Below, piece by piece: positions 8,660 to 16,501 of a stretch of DNA of 64,000 nucleotides. Positions within the stretch are counted from its first letter, which is position 1. Each line of letters begins with the position of its first letter. The DNA lies in assembly GCA_913060875.1 (NCBI GenBank), contig CAJXSL010000016.1, positions 78,412 through 142,411 on the forward strand, given 5' to 3'. This DNA comes from an uncultured Desulfobacteraceae bacterium. Its GTDB lineage: Bacteria; Desulfobacterota; Desulfobacteria; Desulfobacterales; UBA5852. The position numbers and the translations under genes were made by a program. The notes beneath the pieces are model-generated. The model ran no database searches, was not told the origin of the DNA, and saw nothing but the letters and a program-made list of their open reading frames with translations.

Positions 8660-9320
8660 GCTGCACATCCTCCCTGACCAGTTTGCGAGGGCCTCCGGCA
8701 CGATCGGAAGACCAGTCTTTAATCGGAGTGAGTTCCTCGTATTGATCGAGTTGACCCAGCAGCTTCAACCGGTCGACGATCAGCTGCCAGGCACAGTCGA
8801 CATCCTTGCTGATTTCACACTTGCCGTTGGTGGAACCGCCGCAGGGCCCGTTCATGACTCGCTTGGCGCAACGGGCAATGGGGCAGATGCCGCCGGTGCG
8901 CGCCAGGATGCACTGGCCGCAGGCCTGGCAGCGTTCGGTATAGACCCCCAATTCTTCGACGGCTCCCAGGAAAGTGGTATTCAGGCCCGGGTAGATCGGC
9001 TTGGGATAGTTTTCCGCCATGAATTGCACGCCGATGCCGCAGGCGGTGCTCAGCACCGCATCCGCCCACTCGATTCGGTCTTCGGCCTTTTCGAAGAATT
9101 CATGCTCGCACTGGCGTTCGATGCCGGAATCCTGGATATCGATGTCGACACCCTCCTGGGTCGCCTTCATGCGCAACATGGACGCCAGGATTTCAGCCTC
9201 CTTGTTGCCCCCCTGCTGGCAGACGGCGACACAGGTGTTGCAGCCGAACACCAGGACTTTTTTGTGGTCTTTGATGTACTCCCAGAGTTCTTCAAGAGGT
9301 TTCTGCTCGCCCACGATCAT
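8649..9320 (-). CDS. metV: Zinc/iron-sulfur methylene-H4folate reductase partner MetV
   Basis: A 223-residue protein of the 'methylenetetrahydrofolate reductase C-terminal' family. The N-terminal half has KKVLVFGCNTCVAVCQQGG, and the C-terminal half is cysteine-rich: ERCQACGQCILARTGGICPIARCAKR, then MNGPCGGSTNGKCEI. In Moorella MetV binds metal clusters and links MetF to the Hdr module. The start at 9320 overlaps the mvhD stop (ATGA, 4 bases) and has AAAGGAG 9 bases upstream. It ends inside metF. The tight overlaps put mvhD, metV and metF in one transcript. Confidence 0.93.
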   Translation of the reverse strand: MIVGEQKPLEELWEYIKDHKKVLVFGCNTCVAVCQQGGNKEAEILASMLRMKATQEGVDIDIQDSGIERQCEHEFFEKAEDRIEWADAVLSTACGIGVQFMAENYPKPIYPGLNTTFLGAVEELGVYTERCQACGQCILARTGGICPIARCAKRVMNGPCGGSTNGKCEISKDVDCAWQLIVDRLKLLGQLDQYEELTPIKDWSSDRAGGPRKLVREDVQHDS

Positions 9321-9826
9321 GACTGTTGTCTCCTTTCCCGCGCCTCGATAGCAAGCCGTATAGGAGAAGGACCGAGTTGCCGGATCCTTTCCGTGAATTC
9401 GTTGCAGATCTCCGCCCAGCGGGGCCCCATGGCAGCTGAGAGATTGTACATCTCCAGGCGCTCAGGATCGAGGCCGACCTTGGGCAGAAGGGTTTTCAGA
9501 TGGCGGACCCGTTTAGCAGCATTGAGATTTCCTTCCAGGAAATGACATTGGCCCTCCAGTCACCCGGCCACGAACAGGCCGTCAACCCCCCTTTCAAACG
9601 CACGCAGTACGTAGCCGTGATCCAGTTTGCCGGTGCAGGGCATGCGGATGATTTTGACATTGTGGGAATAAGACAACCGCATGACACCGGCCAGATCGGC
9701 GGCGGCGAAGGCACAGTAGTGGCAGGCAAACGCGAGAATGCTCGGATCCCAGTCTTCCGGGATCTCAATTACGGGCTCAATGGAGGGAGCTTCCTCCGGA
9801 ACGGCCGCTTGCGCTTGTACGGTCAT
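9317..9826 (-). CDS. mvhD: MvhD-type hydrogenase iron-sulfur subunit, probable selenoprotein (in-frame UGA)
   Basis: A 169-residue delta subunit that carries electrons into HdrA. The frame is interrupted once, by TGA at 9560-9562 (codon 89). Reading through it gives a complete, in-frame MvhD C-terminus (GQCHFLEGN, AKRVRHLKTLL, SAAMGPRWAEICNEFTERI) ending at a TGA that overlaps the metV start by 4 bases. Before the UGA are FACHYCAFAAADLAG and MPCTGKLD. The UGA stands where homologues have the first cysteine of a Gly-Cys-x4-Cys motif, so selenocysteine is the natural reading; selenocysteine-containing MvhD/VhuD proteins are known. A stem (ATTTCC/GGAAAT) with a 5-base loop starts about 20 bases after the UGA, as expected for a bacterial SECIS. 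A nonsense mutation is the alternative but is unlikely given the intact frame. Confidence 0.88.
9521..9562 (-). promoter_or_regulatory. UGA codon and candidate bacterial SECIS hairpin in mvhD
   Basis: The UGA is at 9562-9560 on the minus strand. The stem ATTTCC (9543-9538) pairs with GGAAAT (9532-9527) around a 5-base loop containing two adjacent guanines. The loop is about 24 bases from the UGA, inside the usual spacing for SelB-dependent decoding. Confidence 0.6.
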
Positions 9827-9865
9827 GGTGATCGTTCTCCCTGTGGTAGCTGATGCGTTATGAGT

Positions 9866-12800
9866 TTATGCCTTTGCGCAGATATTTTCCGTGGCGGCAT
9901 CGATCATGGCATGAATCTGGTCGTCACGGAAATTGTTCACCTGGAACGCCTTGGCCGGGCAGATCCCGGCACAGATGCCGCAGCCGGTGCAGATGACCTC
10001 ATTGTGGCTCACCTTGCCGTCTTCGTCGATGAAGGGCGACCCGAAGGGGCACACCCGTAAACAGGCCAGGCACGACATGCAGATGTCCCGGTCGTGCTTG
10101 GAAATGATGCCCGAGACGCTCAATTTGTCATGGGAGAGCAGGACGCCGGCCCGGCCGGCGGCGGCCAGGGCCTGGCTGACGGTTTCATCCAGATTCTTGG
10201 GGGCATGGGCCAGACCGGCAACGTAAAGGCCCTCACTGGGGAAGTCCACCGGCCGCAATTTGACGTGGGCCTCCAGGAAAAAGCCGTCCGGGTTGCGGGT
10301 CAGCTTGTATTGCTTGCCCACCTTTTCCGTCAGGGGATGAGGGCGCAGCCCGGTAGACAGGACCACCGTATCGGGAAACAGGCGAATATCCCGGTTGAGC
10401 ACATAATCGAAAGCGCTGACCTGGATGCGGTCGCCGTCGATGTCAACCTGGGGTTTGGCCTCCGGCTCGAAGCGCACAAAGAGAACGCCCAGATCCCGTG
10501 CTTTCTGGTAGAAGTCCTCCCGCAGGCCGTAGGTGCGTATGTCGCGGTAGAGAATCGTCACCTGGGCGGCCGGCGATTTTTCCTTGATGGCAATGGCGTT
10601 TTTGATGGCATCCTGACAGCAGATCCGGGAGCAGAAGTTGAGTGGCTCTTCCCGGGACCCGACGCACTGGATCATGAGAAAGTGCCGGCTGCCGGGATCG
10701 AGGCCTTCTGCGATCTGCTTCTCGAGTTCGCGTTGGGTGATGACGTGGTCGCTTTCCTTATAGCCGTATTCTTCGGGTTCATATTCCATGCCGCCCGAAG
10801 CCACGACAATGGCCCCATGCGCGAACTGGTCGCCATTGGCCAGGGTTGTCTTGAAACTGCCCACAAAGCCGCCGGTGTTCTCCACTTCCGTATCCAGGTG
10901 GGTTGCGATGTTAGGGTGGTTGTCTACCGCGGCGATTTTCTCCTCAACGAAGGCCTGGACATCGCTGCCGTCCAGGGTGCGGTAGACATTGGCCGCCAGG
11001 CCGCCCAATTGATCGTTCTTCTCAACGATGTGGACGTCGAATCCCTGGTCCGCCAGGGAGAGGGCCGAGGTCATGCCGGCCACCCCGCCGCCGATCACCA
11101 GGGCCGCCGGCGTGACGTCCACGGCGTCGGTATGCACCGGTTGCAGGTGCCGGGCTTTGGCCACGTTCATCTTGACGATTTCCTTGGCTTTTAGGGTGGC
11201 GATCTCTTTCTGGCCCATGTGGCACCAGCTGCACTGCTCCCGGATGTCGGCCAGTTCGAAAAGGTATTTGTTGAGGCCGACCTCGCGGATGGTATCCTGG
11301 AATAAGGGCGCGTGGGTGCGCGGCGTGCAGGAAGCCACGATGACGCGGTTGAGCTTGTGCTCGTTGATGATTTCTTTGATTTTTTCCTGACCATCGGGTG
11401 CACAGGCATACATCAGGTCATCGGAATAGGTGACGCCCGGGTAGCCGCGCATCTCCTCCGCCACACCCTTGACGTCGACGGTCTGGGCGATGTTGATACC
11501 GCAGTGGCAGACAAAGACGCCTACCCGAGGCTCTTCCTCGGTGATGTCCCTTTCCTCCGGAAGCTCCTGGACGGTGATGTCCGTGCCGCGGGCCTCCCCC
11601 AGGAGGGCCATGCTGCGTCCGGCCACGGCGCTGCCCTGGGCCACGGTTTCGGGGATGTCCTTCGGCCCCTGGTAGGTGCCGGTGACATAGACCCCCGGCC
11701 GGGTCGTTTCCACGGGGCTGAGGGTGGACGTCCGGGCAAACCCGTGGATATTGGGTTCGATGCCGAAGGTGCGGGCGAATTCGGCCGCGTCGGCATGGGG
11801 CTGGAAGCCGATGGAGAGCACCACCATATCGAAGACTTCGTTGATCAGCTTGCCGTCTTCGGCGGCATAGCGCAGGATCAGGCTGCCGGTATCCGGATCC
11901 TCCTTGACGTCCGAAATCATGGTGCGGCGGTAGACCACGCCATATTCGGTTTTAGCCCGGTCCACGTATTTGTCGAAGTCTTTGCCGAAGGCCCGCATCT
12001 CCATGTAGAACACCGTGGGCTGGATGCTGCCGTCGTGCTCCTTGGCAATGACGGCCTGCTTGGTGGCGTACATGCAGCAGACGGAGGAGCACCAGGGGTT
12101 GGCGTTGTGGGGATCGCGGGAACCCACGCACTGGATCCAGGCCACCTTGCGGGGATGCTTGTCATCGGATGGGCGCTTGATTTCACCGGAAAAGGGGCCG
12201 GAGGCGGACAGGATGCGCTCGAATTGAAGCGATGTGACCACGTTGGGCCACCGGCCGAAGCCCAGCTCCTGGCGCACCCGGGGGTTGTAGCGGTCGAGGC
12301 CCGGGCTCAGGATGATGGCGCCCACCTGCAACTGGTAGTCTTTGGCCGTGTCGTCGAAGTTGATGGCATTGGCGTCGCAGAACTTGACGCAGGCCTTGCA
12401 GCGGCCGCGCTGCAGGTAAAGGCAGTTGACCGGATCGATGACCCGGGTGTTGGGAACGGCCTGGGGCAGGAGGGAATAGATGGCCTTGCGTTTGGTCAGC
12501 CCCTGTTCGAATTCGCTGACTACCAGCTTGGGGCATTTTTTCTCGCAGGCGCCGCAGCCGGTACATTTTTCGGCATCCACATAGCGGGGCTGTTCATGCA
12601 CACTGACGGTAAAATCGCCGGGTTCCCCCTCGACCGCCGTGACCTCGGACAGGGTGTGGAGGACAATGTTGGGGTGCCGGCCGACCTCCACCATCTTGGG
12701 GGAGATCATGCACATGGAGCAGTCACCCGTCGGAAAGGTCTTGTCCAGCATGGACATGGTGCCGCCGATGGAGGAGTCCTTCTGGATCATGTGGACCTTG

Positions 12801-12901
12801 AAGCCGCTGTCCGCCAGATCGAGGGCCGCCTGCATGCCGCCGATGCCGCCTCCTGCAATCAGTACCGATCCGCGTTTGGTGCTATTTCCCTTTTTCTTCA
12901 T
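9866..12901 (-). CDS. hdrA: Heterodisulfide reductase subunit A, large fused form (flavin, many Fe-S clusters)
   Basis: A 1011-residue electron-bifurcating hub, longer than the usual HdrA of about 650. An N-terminal flavoprotein module has GGGIGG (about 17-22), GDCSMCMISPKMVEVGRH and a 4Fe-4S motif CTGCGACEKKCP. A complete HdrA unit follows: VFVCHCGIN near 470, EQCSWCH, a second FAD motif VIGGGVAGMTSALSLA near 600, FCSRICCQDA, and two C-terminal ferredoxin motifs CMSCLACLRVCPFG and CTGCGICAGICPA. The start at 12901 overlaps the hdrB stop by 20 bases and has AAGGAG upstream. mvhD starts 39 bases after its stop. FAD in HdrA is the bifurcating site; here it would couple an MvhD or FrhB-like electron source with MetFV. 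The partner assignment is inference from gene order. Confidence 0.93.
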   Translation of the reverse strand: MKKKGNSTKRGSVLIAGGGIGGMQAALDLADSGFKVHMIQKDSSIGGTMSMLDKTFPTGDCSMCMISPKMVEVGRHPNIVLHTLSEVTAVEGEPGDFTVSVHEQPRYVDAEKCTGCGACEKKCPKLVVSEFEQGLTKRKAIYSLLPQAVPNTRVIDPVNCLYLQRGRCKACVKFCDANAINFDDTAKDYQLQVGAIILSPGLDRYNPRVRQELGFGRWPNVVTSLQFERILSASGPFSGEIKRPSDDKHPRKVAWIQCVGSRDPHNANPWCSSVCCMYATKQAVIAKEHDGSIQPTVFYMEMRAFGKDFDKYVDRAKTEYGVVYRRTMISDVKEDPDTGSLILRYAAEDGKLINEVFDMVVLSIGFQPHADAAEFARTFGIEPNIHGFARTSTLSPVETTRPGVYVTGTYQGPKDIPETVAQGSAVAGRSMALLGEARGTDITVQELPEERDITEEEPRVGVFVCHCGINIAQTVDVKGVAEEMRGYPGVTYSDDLMYACAPDGQEKIKEIINEHKLNRVIVASCTPRTHAPLFQDTIREVGLNKYLFELADIREQCSWCHMGQKEIATLKAKEIVKMNVAKARHLQPVHTDAVDVTPAALVIGGGVAGMTSALSLADQGFDVHIVEKNDQLGGLAANVYRTLDGSDVQAFVEEKIAAVDNHPNIATHLDTEVENTGGFVGSFKTTLANGDQFAHGAIVVASGGMEYEPEEYGYKESDHVITQRELEKQIAEGLDPGSRHFLMIQCVGSREEPLNFCSRICCQDAIKNAIAIKEKSPAAQVTILYRDIRTYGLREDFYQKARDLGVLFVRFEPEAKPQVDIDGDRIQVSAFDYVLNRDIRLFPDTVVLSTGLRPHPLTEKVGKQYKLTRNPDGFFLEAHVKLRPVDFPSEGLYVAGLAHAPKNLDETVSQALAAAGRAGVLLSHDKLSVSGIISKHDRDICMSCLACLRVCPFGSPFIDEDGKVSHNEVICTGCGICAGICPAKAFQVNNFRDDQIHAMIDAATENICAKA

Positions 12902-13772
12902 GTTGCTCCAACTCCTTCAAGAGTGTTGTGCCGTCGATGAAATGCCGGTCGGTCTGCAGTTCCGCCGGCGGGAGGTCCATGGCGGCGCCGATGATTTCGG
13001 TGATGAAGAATACCGGCAGGCGCGTCTCGATGTCGTGTTTCAGACAGAACGCCTCCTGCTGGGCATCCAGGTTCATCTGGCACATGGGACAGGTGGTCAC
13101 AACGCAGTTGGCACCCCGGGCGACCGCATCCTTCATGATTTCCGCCATCAGGTTGTGGGCGGTTTCCGGATCGTTTACGGAAGCCGAGGCGCCGCAACAG
13201 GACGTTTTGTGATTCCAGTCGATGGTTTTGATTTTCAAGGTCCCCAGAACCCGTTCCATCCCCTGGGGATTTTCCACGTCGTCCGGGACCGGAACGGCAT
13301 AGGGGAAGCGGGTCAGCATGCATCCGTAGTAGCAGACCGGCCGCAGGCCCGTCAGCTTGTGGACCACCCGGTCCTTCAGGGCGCCGCTGGCGATGCGCTC
13401 CTCCAGGGCTTCCAGAATGGAGGATACCTTCAGGCTGCCGTTAATGGGGGCTGCCAGTTCGCTGTTGATTTCCTCCGCCAGGGCGGCATTGTCCTTTATG
13501 CGCTGCTGGGCCACCAGTGTCCGGGAGTAGCAGGCCGAACAGGGAATAACCATTTCCGTGAATCCGGCCCCCTCGGCAATGCCGATGTTGCGGGCGGGCA
13601 TGGCCATGGCCATGAAATCGTCTACCTTGCCGGCCGAAGTGGCGCCGCAGCAGTTCCAGTCCTCGATTTCCACGAGTTCCGCGCCCAACTCGGAAAAGAT
13701 GCGTCGGCTCTGGACATCGTAGAGCTTCGACGATTGCTGCAGGGAACATCCGGGATAGTAGGCTAGTTGCAT
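12882..13772 (-). CDS. hdrB: Heterodisulfide reductase subunit B
   Basis: A 296-residue cytoplasmic protein with two CCG domains that bind the noncubane 4Fe-4S clusters: NCCGATSAG followed by PCSACYSRT in the first half, and SCCGASASV followed by TTCPMCQMNLDAQQ in the second. The N-terminus, QLAYYPGCSLQ, is the standard start of HdrB/SdhE-type proteins. The ATG at 13772 follows AGGAG by about 9 bases; in-frame ATGs further upstream lack such support. In methanogens HdrBC reduces CoM-S-S-CoB; in this cluster the substrate is probably an internal electron transfer step towards MetFV. Confidence 0.93.
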   Translation of the reverse strand: MQLAYYPGCSLQQSSKLYDVQSRRIFSELGAELVEIEDWNCCGATSAGKVDDFMAMAMPARNIGIAEGAGFTEMVIPCSACYSRTLVAQQRIKDNAALAEEINSELAAPINGSLKVSSILEALEERIASGALKDRVVHKLTGLRPVCYYGCMLTRFPYAVPVPDDVENPQGMERVLGTLKIKTIDWNHKTSCCGASASVNDPETAHNLMAEIMKDAVARGANCVVTTCPMCQMNLDAQQEAFCLKHDIETRLPVFFITEIIGAAMDLPPAELQTDRHFIDGTTLLKELEQHEEKGK

Positions 13773-13941
13773 GGTGCTCCTCTTCTCCTCTGAGCCGTTT
13801 TCAAAACGTTCCATTTTGTGCAATTGCTGCGTCGGGGTCCCATTTTGATCCTCGAAATTAGCCTTGCATGTCTGGGGTCACAATGTTCGCCCGCCTTGGA
13901 CTTGAACCAACGGAAACGCCTCGCCAATGGCTCCCTGTGCG

Positions 13942-14556
13942 TTAGTGGGTGGCACGCTGTTTTGATTTGCGCTGCAGCGCTTTGATTTCCTTGCGGCCTT
14001 TGGCCATCAGAAAACCGAAATGCATGCGCCGCAGGCGGGTCATTTCCATGCCGAGGCGGGCCTGGGTCTTGATCTCGTCCATGATGGCACCGAACTCCCT
14101 GGTTTTGATTTTGCGCAGGGCGAACTTCATCTCGTAGGCCCCCATGAATTCCATCTCGTTCACGCGCCCCCAGCGCAGGCCGGAGCGCACGAACGCATCG
14201 TGAAATTCAGCCACTTTCGGCTGCAGGGGTTCGAGGTGTTCTTCCTTGGCCATCTTTTTCAGGGTTTCGGTGATGCGCGCCGTCTGGATGTCATTGGGGC
14301 AGCGGGTTCCGCAGGTGTAGCAGGAGACACATTTCCAGACCAGCTGGTTGCTCAGGGCCTGGTCGCGGTCTCCCAGGACCACCATGCGAATGAGCAGGTT
14401 GGGGGTGAAATAGTCGGTTTCATCGCCTACGCTGCACCCGGCGGCACAGCGACGGCACTGGTAGCAAGCGGTAAGGTTCTGGCCGGAGCGCTCCATTACC
14501 TGCTGGAGGAATGGTTGGGTTTGATTGGGATTGATGGCCATTGCGGGTGCGGTCAT
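13942..14556 (-). CDS. hdrC: Heterodisulfide reductase subunit C
   Basis: A 204-residue ferredoxin-like subunit with two 4Fe-4S motifs: CYQCRRCAAGCSVGDETDYFTP and CVSCYTCGTRCPNDIQTARI. The rest is helical and basic, and the C-terminus (KGRKEIKALQRKSKQ) is lysine/arginine-rich. The start at 14556 has GGAGG about 8 bases upstream. It is the first gene of the minus-strand cluster. 169 bases separate it from hdrB, a wide gap compared with the overlapping genes that follow. In that gap I see no gene. Confidence 0.92.
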   Translation of the reverse strand: MTAPAMAINPNQTQPFLQQVMERSGQNLTACYQCRRCAAGCSVGDETDYFTPNLLIRMVVLGDRDQALSNQLVWKCVSCYTCGTRCPNDIQTARITETLKKMAKEEHLEPLQPKVAEFHDAFVRSGLRWGRVNEMEFMGAYEMKFALRKIKTREFGAIMDEIKTQARLGMEMTRLRRMHFGFLMAKGRKEIKALQRKSKQRATH

Positions 14557-15097
14557 GGGTGGTTCCTCCCCCGTTTCGGAATGCGAAGGCGTCTGAAAGG
14601 ATTTGATCCCCGTTTGATGACGCATTGTGAGCGTCGGCAGCCTGATCCTCGAGAGACGACCTTTGGAGGTGCCTGCAAATTACGCCGCTGGTGATGGCAG
14701 GACCGGACTGCGGGTAAAAAAAGCCTGCCAGGCCCAGAGAGCAACCATTATGCCAGACCGTGCGGGAGCCTGCGTATGTTCAATAATTATATGAATAACA
14801 AAGCGTTGCATTGCCGGTGGTGTGTTTCTTCCCGGGGGCCGCGGGGGGCGGCGTAGATCTGGGCTGTCCCAAATTGGAATAGTTCGGGGTAAATTGCTAT
14901 AAATCGCAGTGGGTTATTGGAGATATGCCATTTTGGAACGGTCTATTTTGGCAGATGTCGGATGTTGATTGGGGGAACCATTCGGCAGGCATGGGCTCAG
15001 CGGCGTTACAGGGTGTTGTCAGATCGCATTTTAGCGCAAAGAAAACAAGGCGTTTTCAGCCCTGATGGGCATCAGGGCCGAAGCGCCATGGGGGACA
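14557..15097. other. Gene-free stretch upstream of hdrC
   Basis: About 540 bases without a credible gene. A TATAAT box reading on the minus strand lies at 14786-14791 and could belong to an hdr promoter, but no good -35 box is in place. The right end (about 15060-15100) resembles an end of a family C repeat: minus strand TAGTGTCCCC, then CTTCGGCCC. Confidence 0.4.
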
Positions 15098-15565
15098 CTA
15101 ATTGCGGTGCTTTTCCTGCTCCTCGGGGGACAGGGTCCAGAAAGGGGTTCCGTCGCTGGTGATACGGACTTTGAACTCAAAAAAGTCCCCTTTTTTCACC
15201 TTAGAGGCCATAAAGACGAATTCACCGCCGATCTCGGCCCATACCCCTTTGACTTTGACGCGGTCGCCCCGGCGCAGTCCGATATCGTTGGGGCCGGCAA
15301 ACCATTCCGGACAGACATGCACCAGGTTGACGCTGTCCTCGGCCTCTTCCACCAGAATAGCGGTGGCCGGCGCCATGCCCGGCAGGGGCACCACCGTGAA
15401 AATCTTTTTGACGTATCCCTTGAACGAGTCGAGCTCCCGGGAGTCGTAGAGCTGGTTGTAGGGGGCCTCTTTCTCCCAGCCCCCCATGTCCTCGGGGCCT
15501 TCCGCCAGGGTCGCCGCAGGCATGCTCAGCAGTAGCAGCAGGGTAAGACATACGAGTTGTTTCAT
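15098..15565 (-). CDS. Exported protein of unknown function, OB-fold-like
   Basis: A 155-residue protein with a clear signal peptide: MKQLVCLTLLLLLSM followed by AATLAEG, cleavage near residue 23. The mature part has DSRELDSFKGYVKKIFTVVPLPGM, ILVEEAEDSVNLVHVCPEWF, GLRRGDRVKVKGVWAEIGGEFVFMAS and KVRITSDGTPFWT. The strand pattern with 'GDRVKVKGVW' resembles an OB-type barrel, as in small periplasmic proteins that bind oligonucleotides or metals; this is only a fold guess. The start at 15565 is the ATG that begins the signal peptide and follows AGGAGGAACC. The stop codon TAG runs into TGTCCCC, resembling a family C repeat end. Confidence 0.75.
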   Translation of the reverse strand: MKQLVCLTLLLLLSMPAATLAEGPEDMGGWEKEAPYNQLYDSRELDSFKGYVKKIFTVVPLPGMAPATAILVEEAEDSVNLVHVCPEWFAGPNDIGLRRGDRVKVKGVWAEIGGEFVFMASKVKKGDFFEFKVRITSDGTPFWTLSPEEQEKHRN

Positions 15566-15813
15566 GGTTCCTCCTGATGCATCAAGTGCAGATGGGTTGC
15601 GTGTGCGTTTTGGGATTTGGCAATGCTTTTCAAATAATAGGACGCATGCCGCCGATAACAAGTCGACATGCCGGAGGGCGCGTTTGATCCACGCTCTTTT
15701 TTGCGAAGCGTGCCGTCCTGCCGACGGCGGGATGCGCACCCGATCAAGATTGGGACGCACCGAAAGGCCCAAAATCCGATGAAAGCTCCCGCCGCGCGCT
15801 TCAACGCCGCATG

Positions 15814-16308
15814 TCAGCACGAGGCGTCGCTGGATCGACCGGTTTCAGACGGGGCGGCCGGTTCCATGTGCTTACCGCTGGCCCGCATTTCCCAATAGTA
15901 GATGAACTCGTCCAAACGGTTGTCCGGGTTGTCGATATCCCAGTAAGCGTAGGGCCCCAGATCCTGGCTGAGAAAATCATTCCAGAAAAGATCCACCAGG
16001 GTTTCTTCGGTGATGGTGGCATAGATGAATGTGGGACGCAGTTCGAAGCGTTTCATGTGGGGGATCAGGCTGCATTCCGGCTCCCAGGTCTGCCCCGGCA
16101 CTTTTTCATCGGACGCCATTTTTTTAAACGTTACGGGACTCCCCGAATTGAATACGAATTCCAGCAGTTTGTTGCGGTGGTCGCAGAACCACCACCAGTC
16201 CGATTCACTGTCATGGATGATATGTCGGGCCATGCCGTTCACCCTGAGGTGGTGGCGCAGGTCTTCGGGGGTTTCCAGCTTGAGTTGGACGACATCCGGG
16301 TAGTTCAA
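15814..16308 (-). CDS. Conserved hypothetical protein
   Basis: A 164-residue soluble, acidic and aromatic-rich protein with no signal peptide or membrane segment. Notable words are GMARHIIHDSESDWWWFCDHRNKLLEFVF and DLGPYAYWDIDNPDNRLDEFIYYWEMR. The first part suggests a small beta-rich domain with a tryptophan cluster. The likely start is TTG at 16308, because GAGGAG lies 8 bases upstream and there is no ATG nearby in frame. I do not recognise the family. It lies about 190 bases beyond the stop of the AlbA_2 sensor gene, same strand. Confidence 0.65.
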   Translation of the reverse strand: MNYPDVVQLKLETPEDLRHHLRVNGMARHIIHDSESDWWWFCDHRNKLLEFVFNSGSPVTFKKMASDEKVPGQTWEPECSLIPHMKRFELRPTFIYATITEETLVDLFWNDFLSQDLGPYAYWDIDNPDNRLDEFIYYWEMRASGKHMEPAAPSETGRSSDASC

Positions 16309-16501
16309 AACAGGGGCTCCTCGGCCGGTTGTGGCGATGTTCTGGCTTTTCCCCCCTCATAGCATTGATCGCCGGCGGACGGCAACCGATGTCGTTGTCA
16401 AATCCTGTTTACCGAAGGCCCAACCGGGGCCTCGACCGGGAGGCGGTTTTCTTCCAGAGGGTTTGTGATGTTGAAAAGGCAGGGGTGTTCCCTGCCGTTT
16501 T

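Noticed and set aside
9560..9826. 88-residue frame read as a complete short MvhD
   Set aside because: It ends at the in-frame UGA, and the remaining MvhD sequence continues in the same frame. It was merged into the 169-residue gene.
11312..12940. 542-codon frame on the plus strand
   Set aside because: It is the antisense of hdrA, which has complete cofactor motifs. No ribosome site or protein-like motifs are seen in the plus frame.
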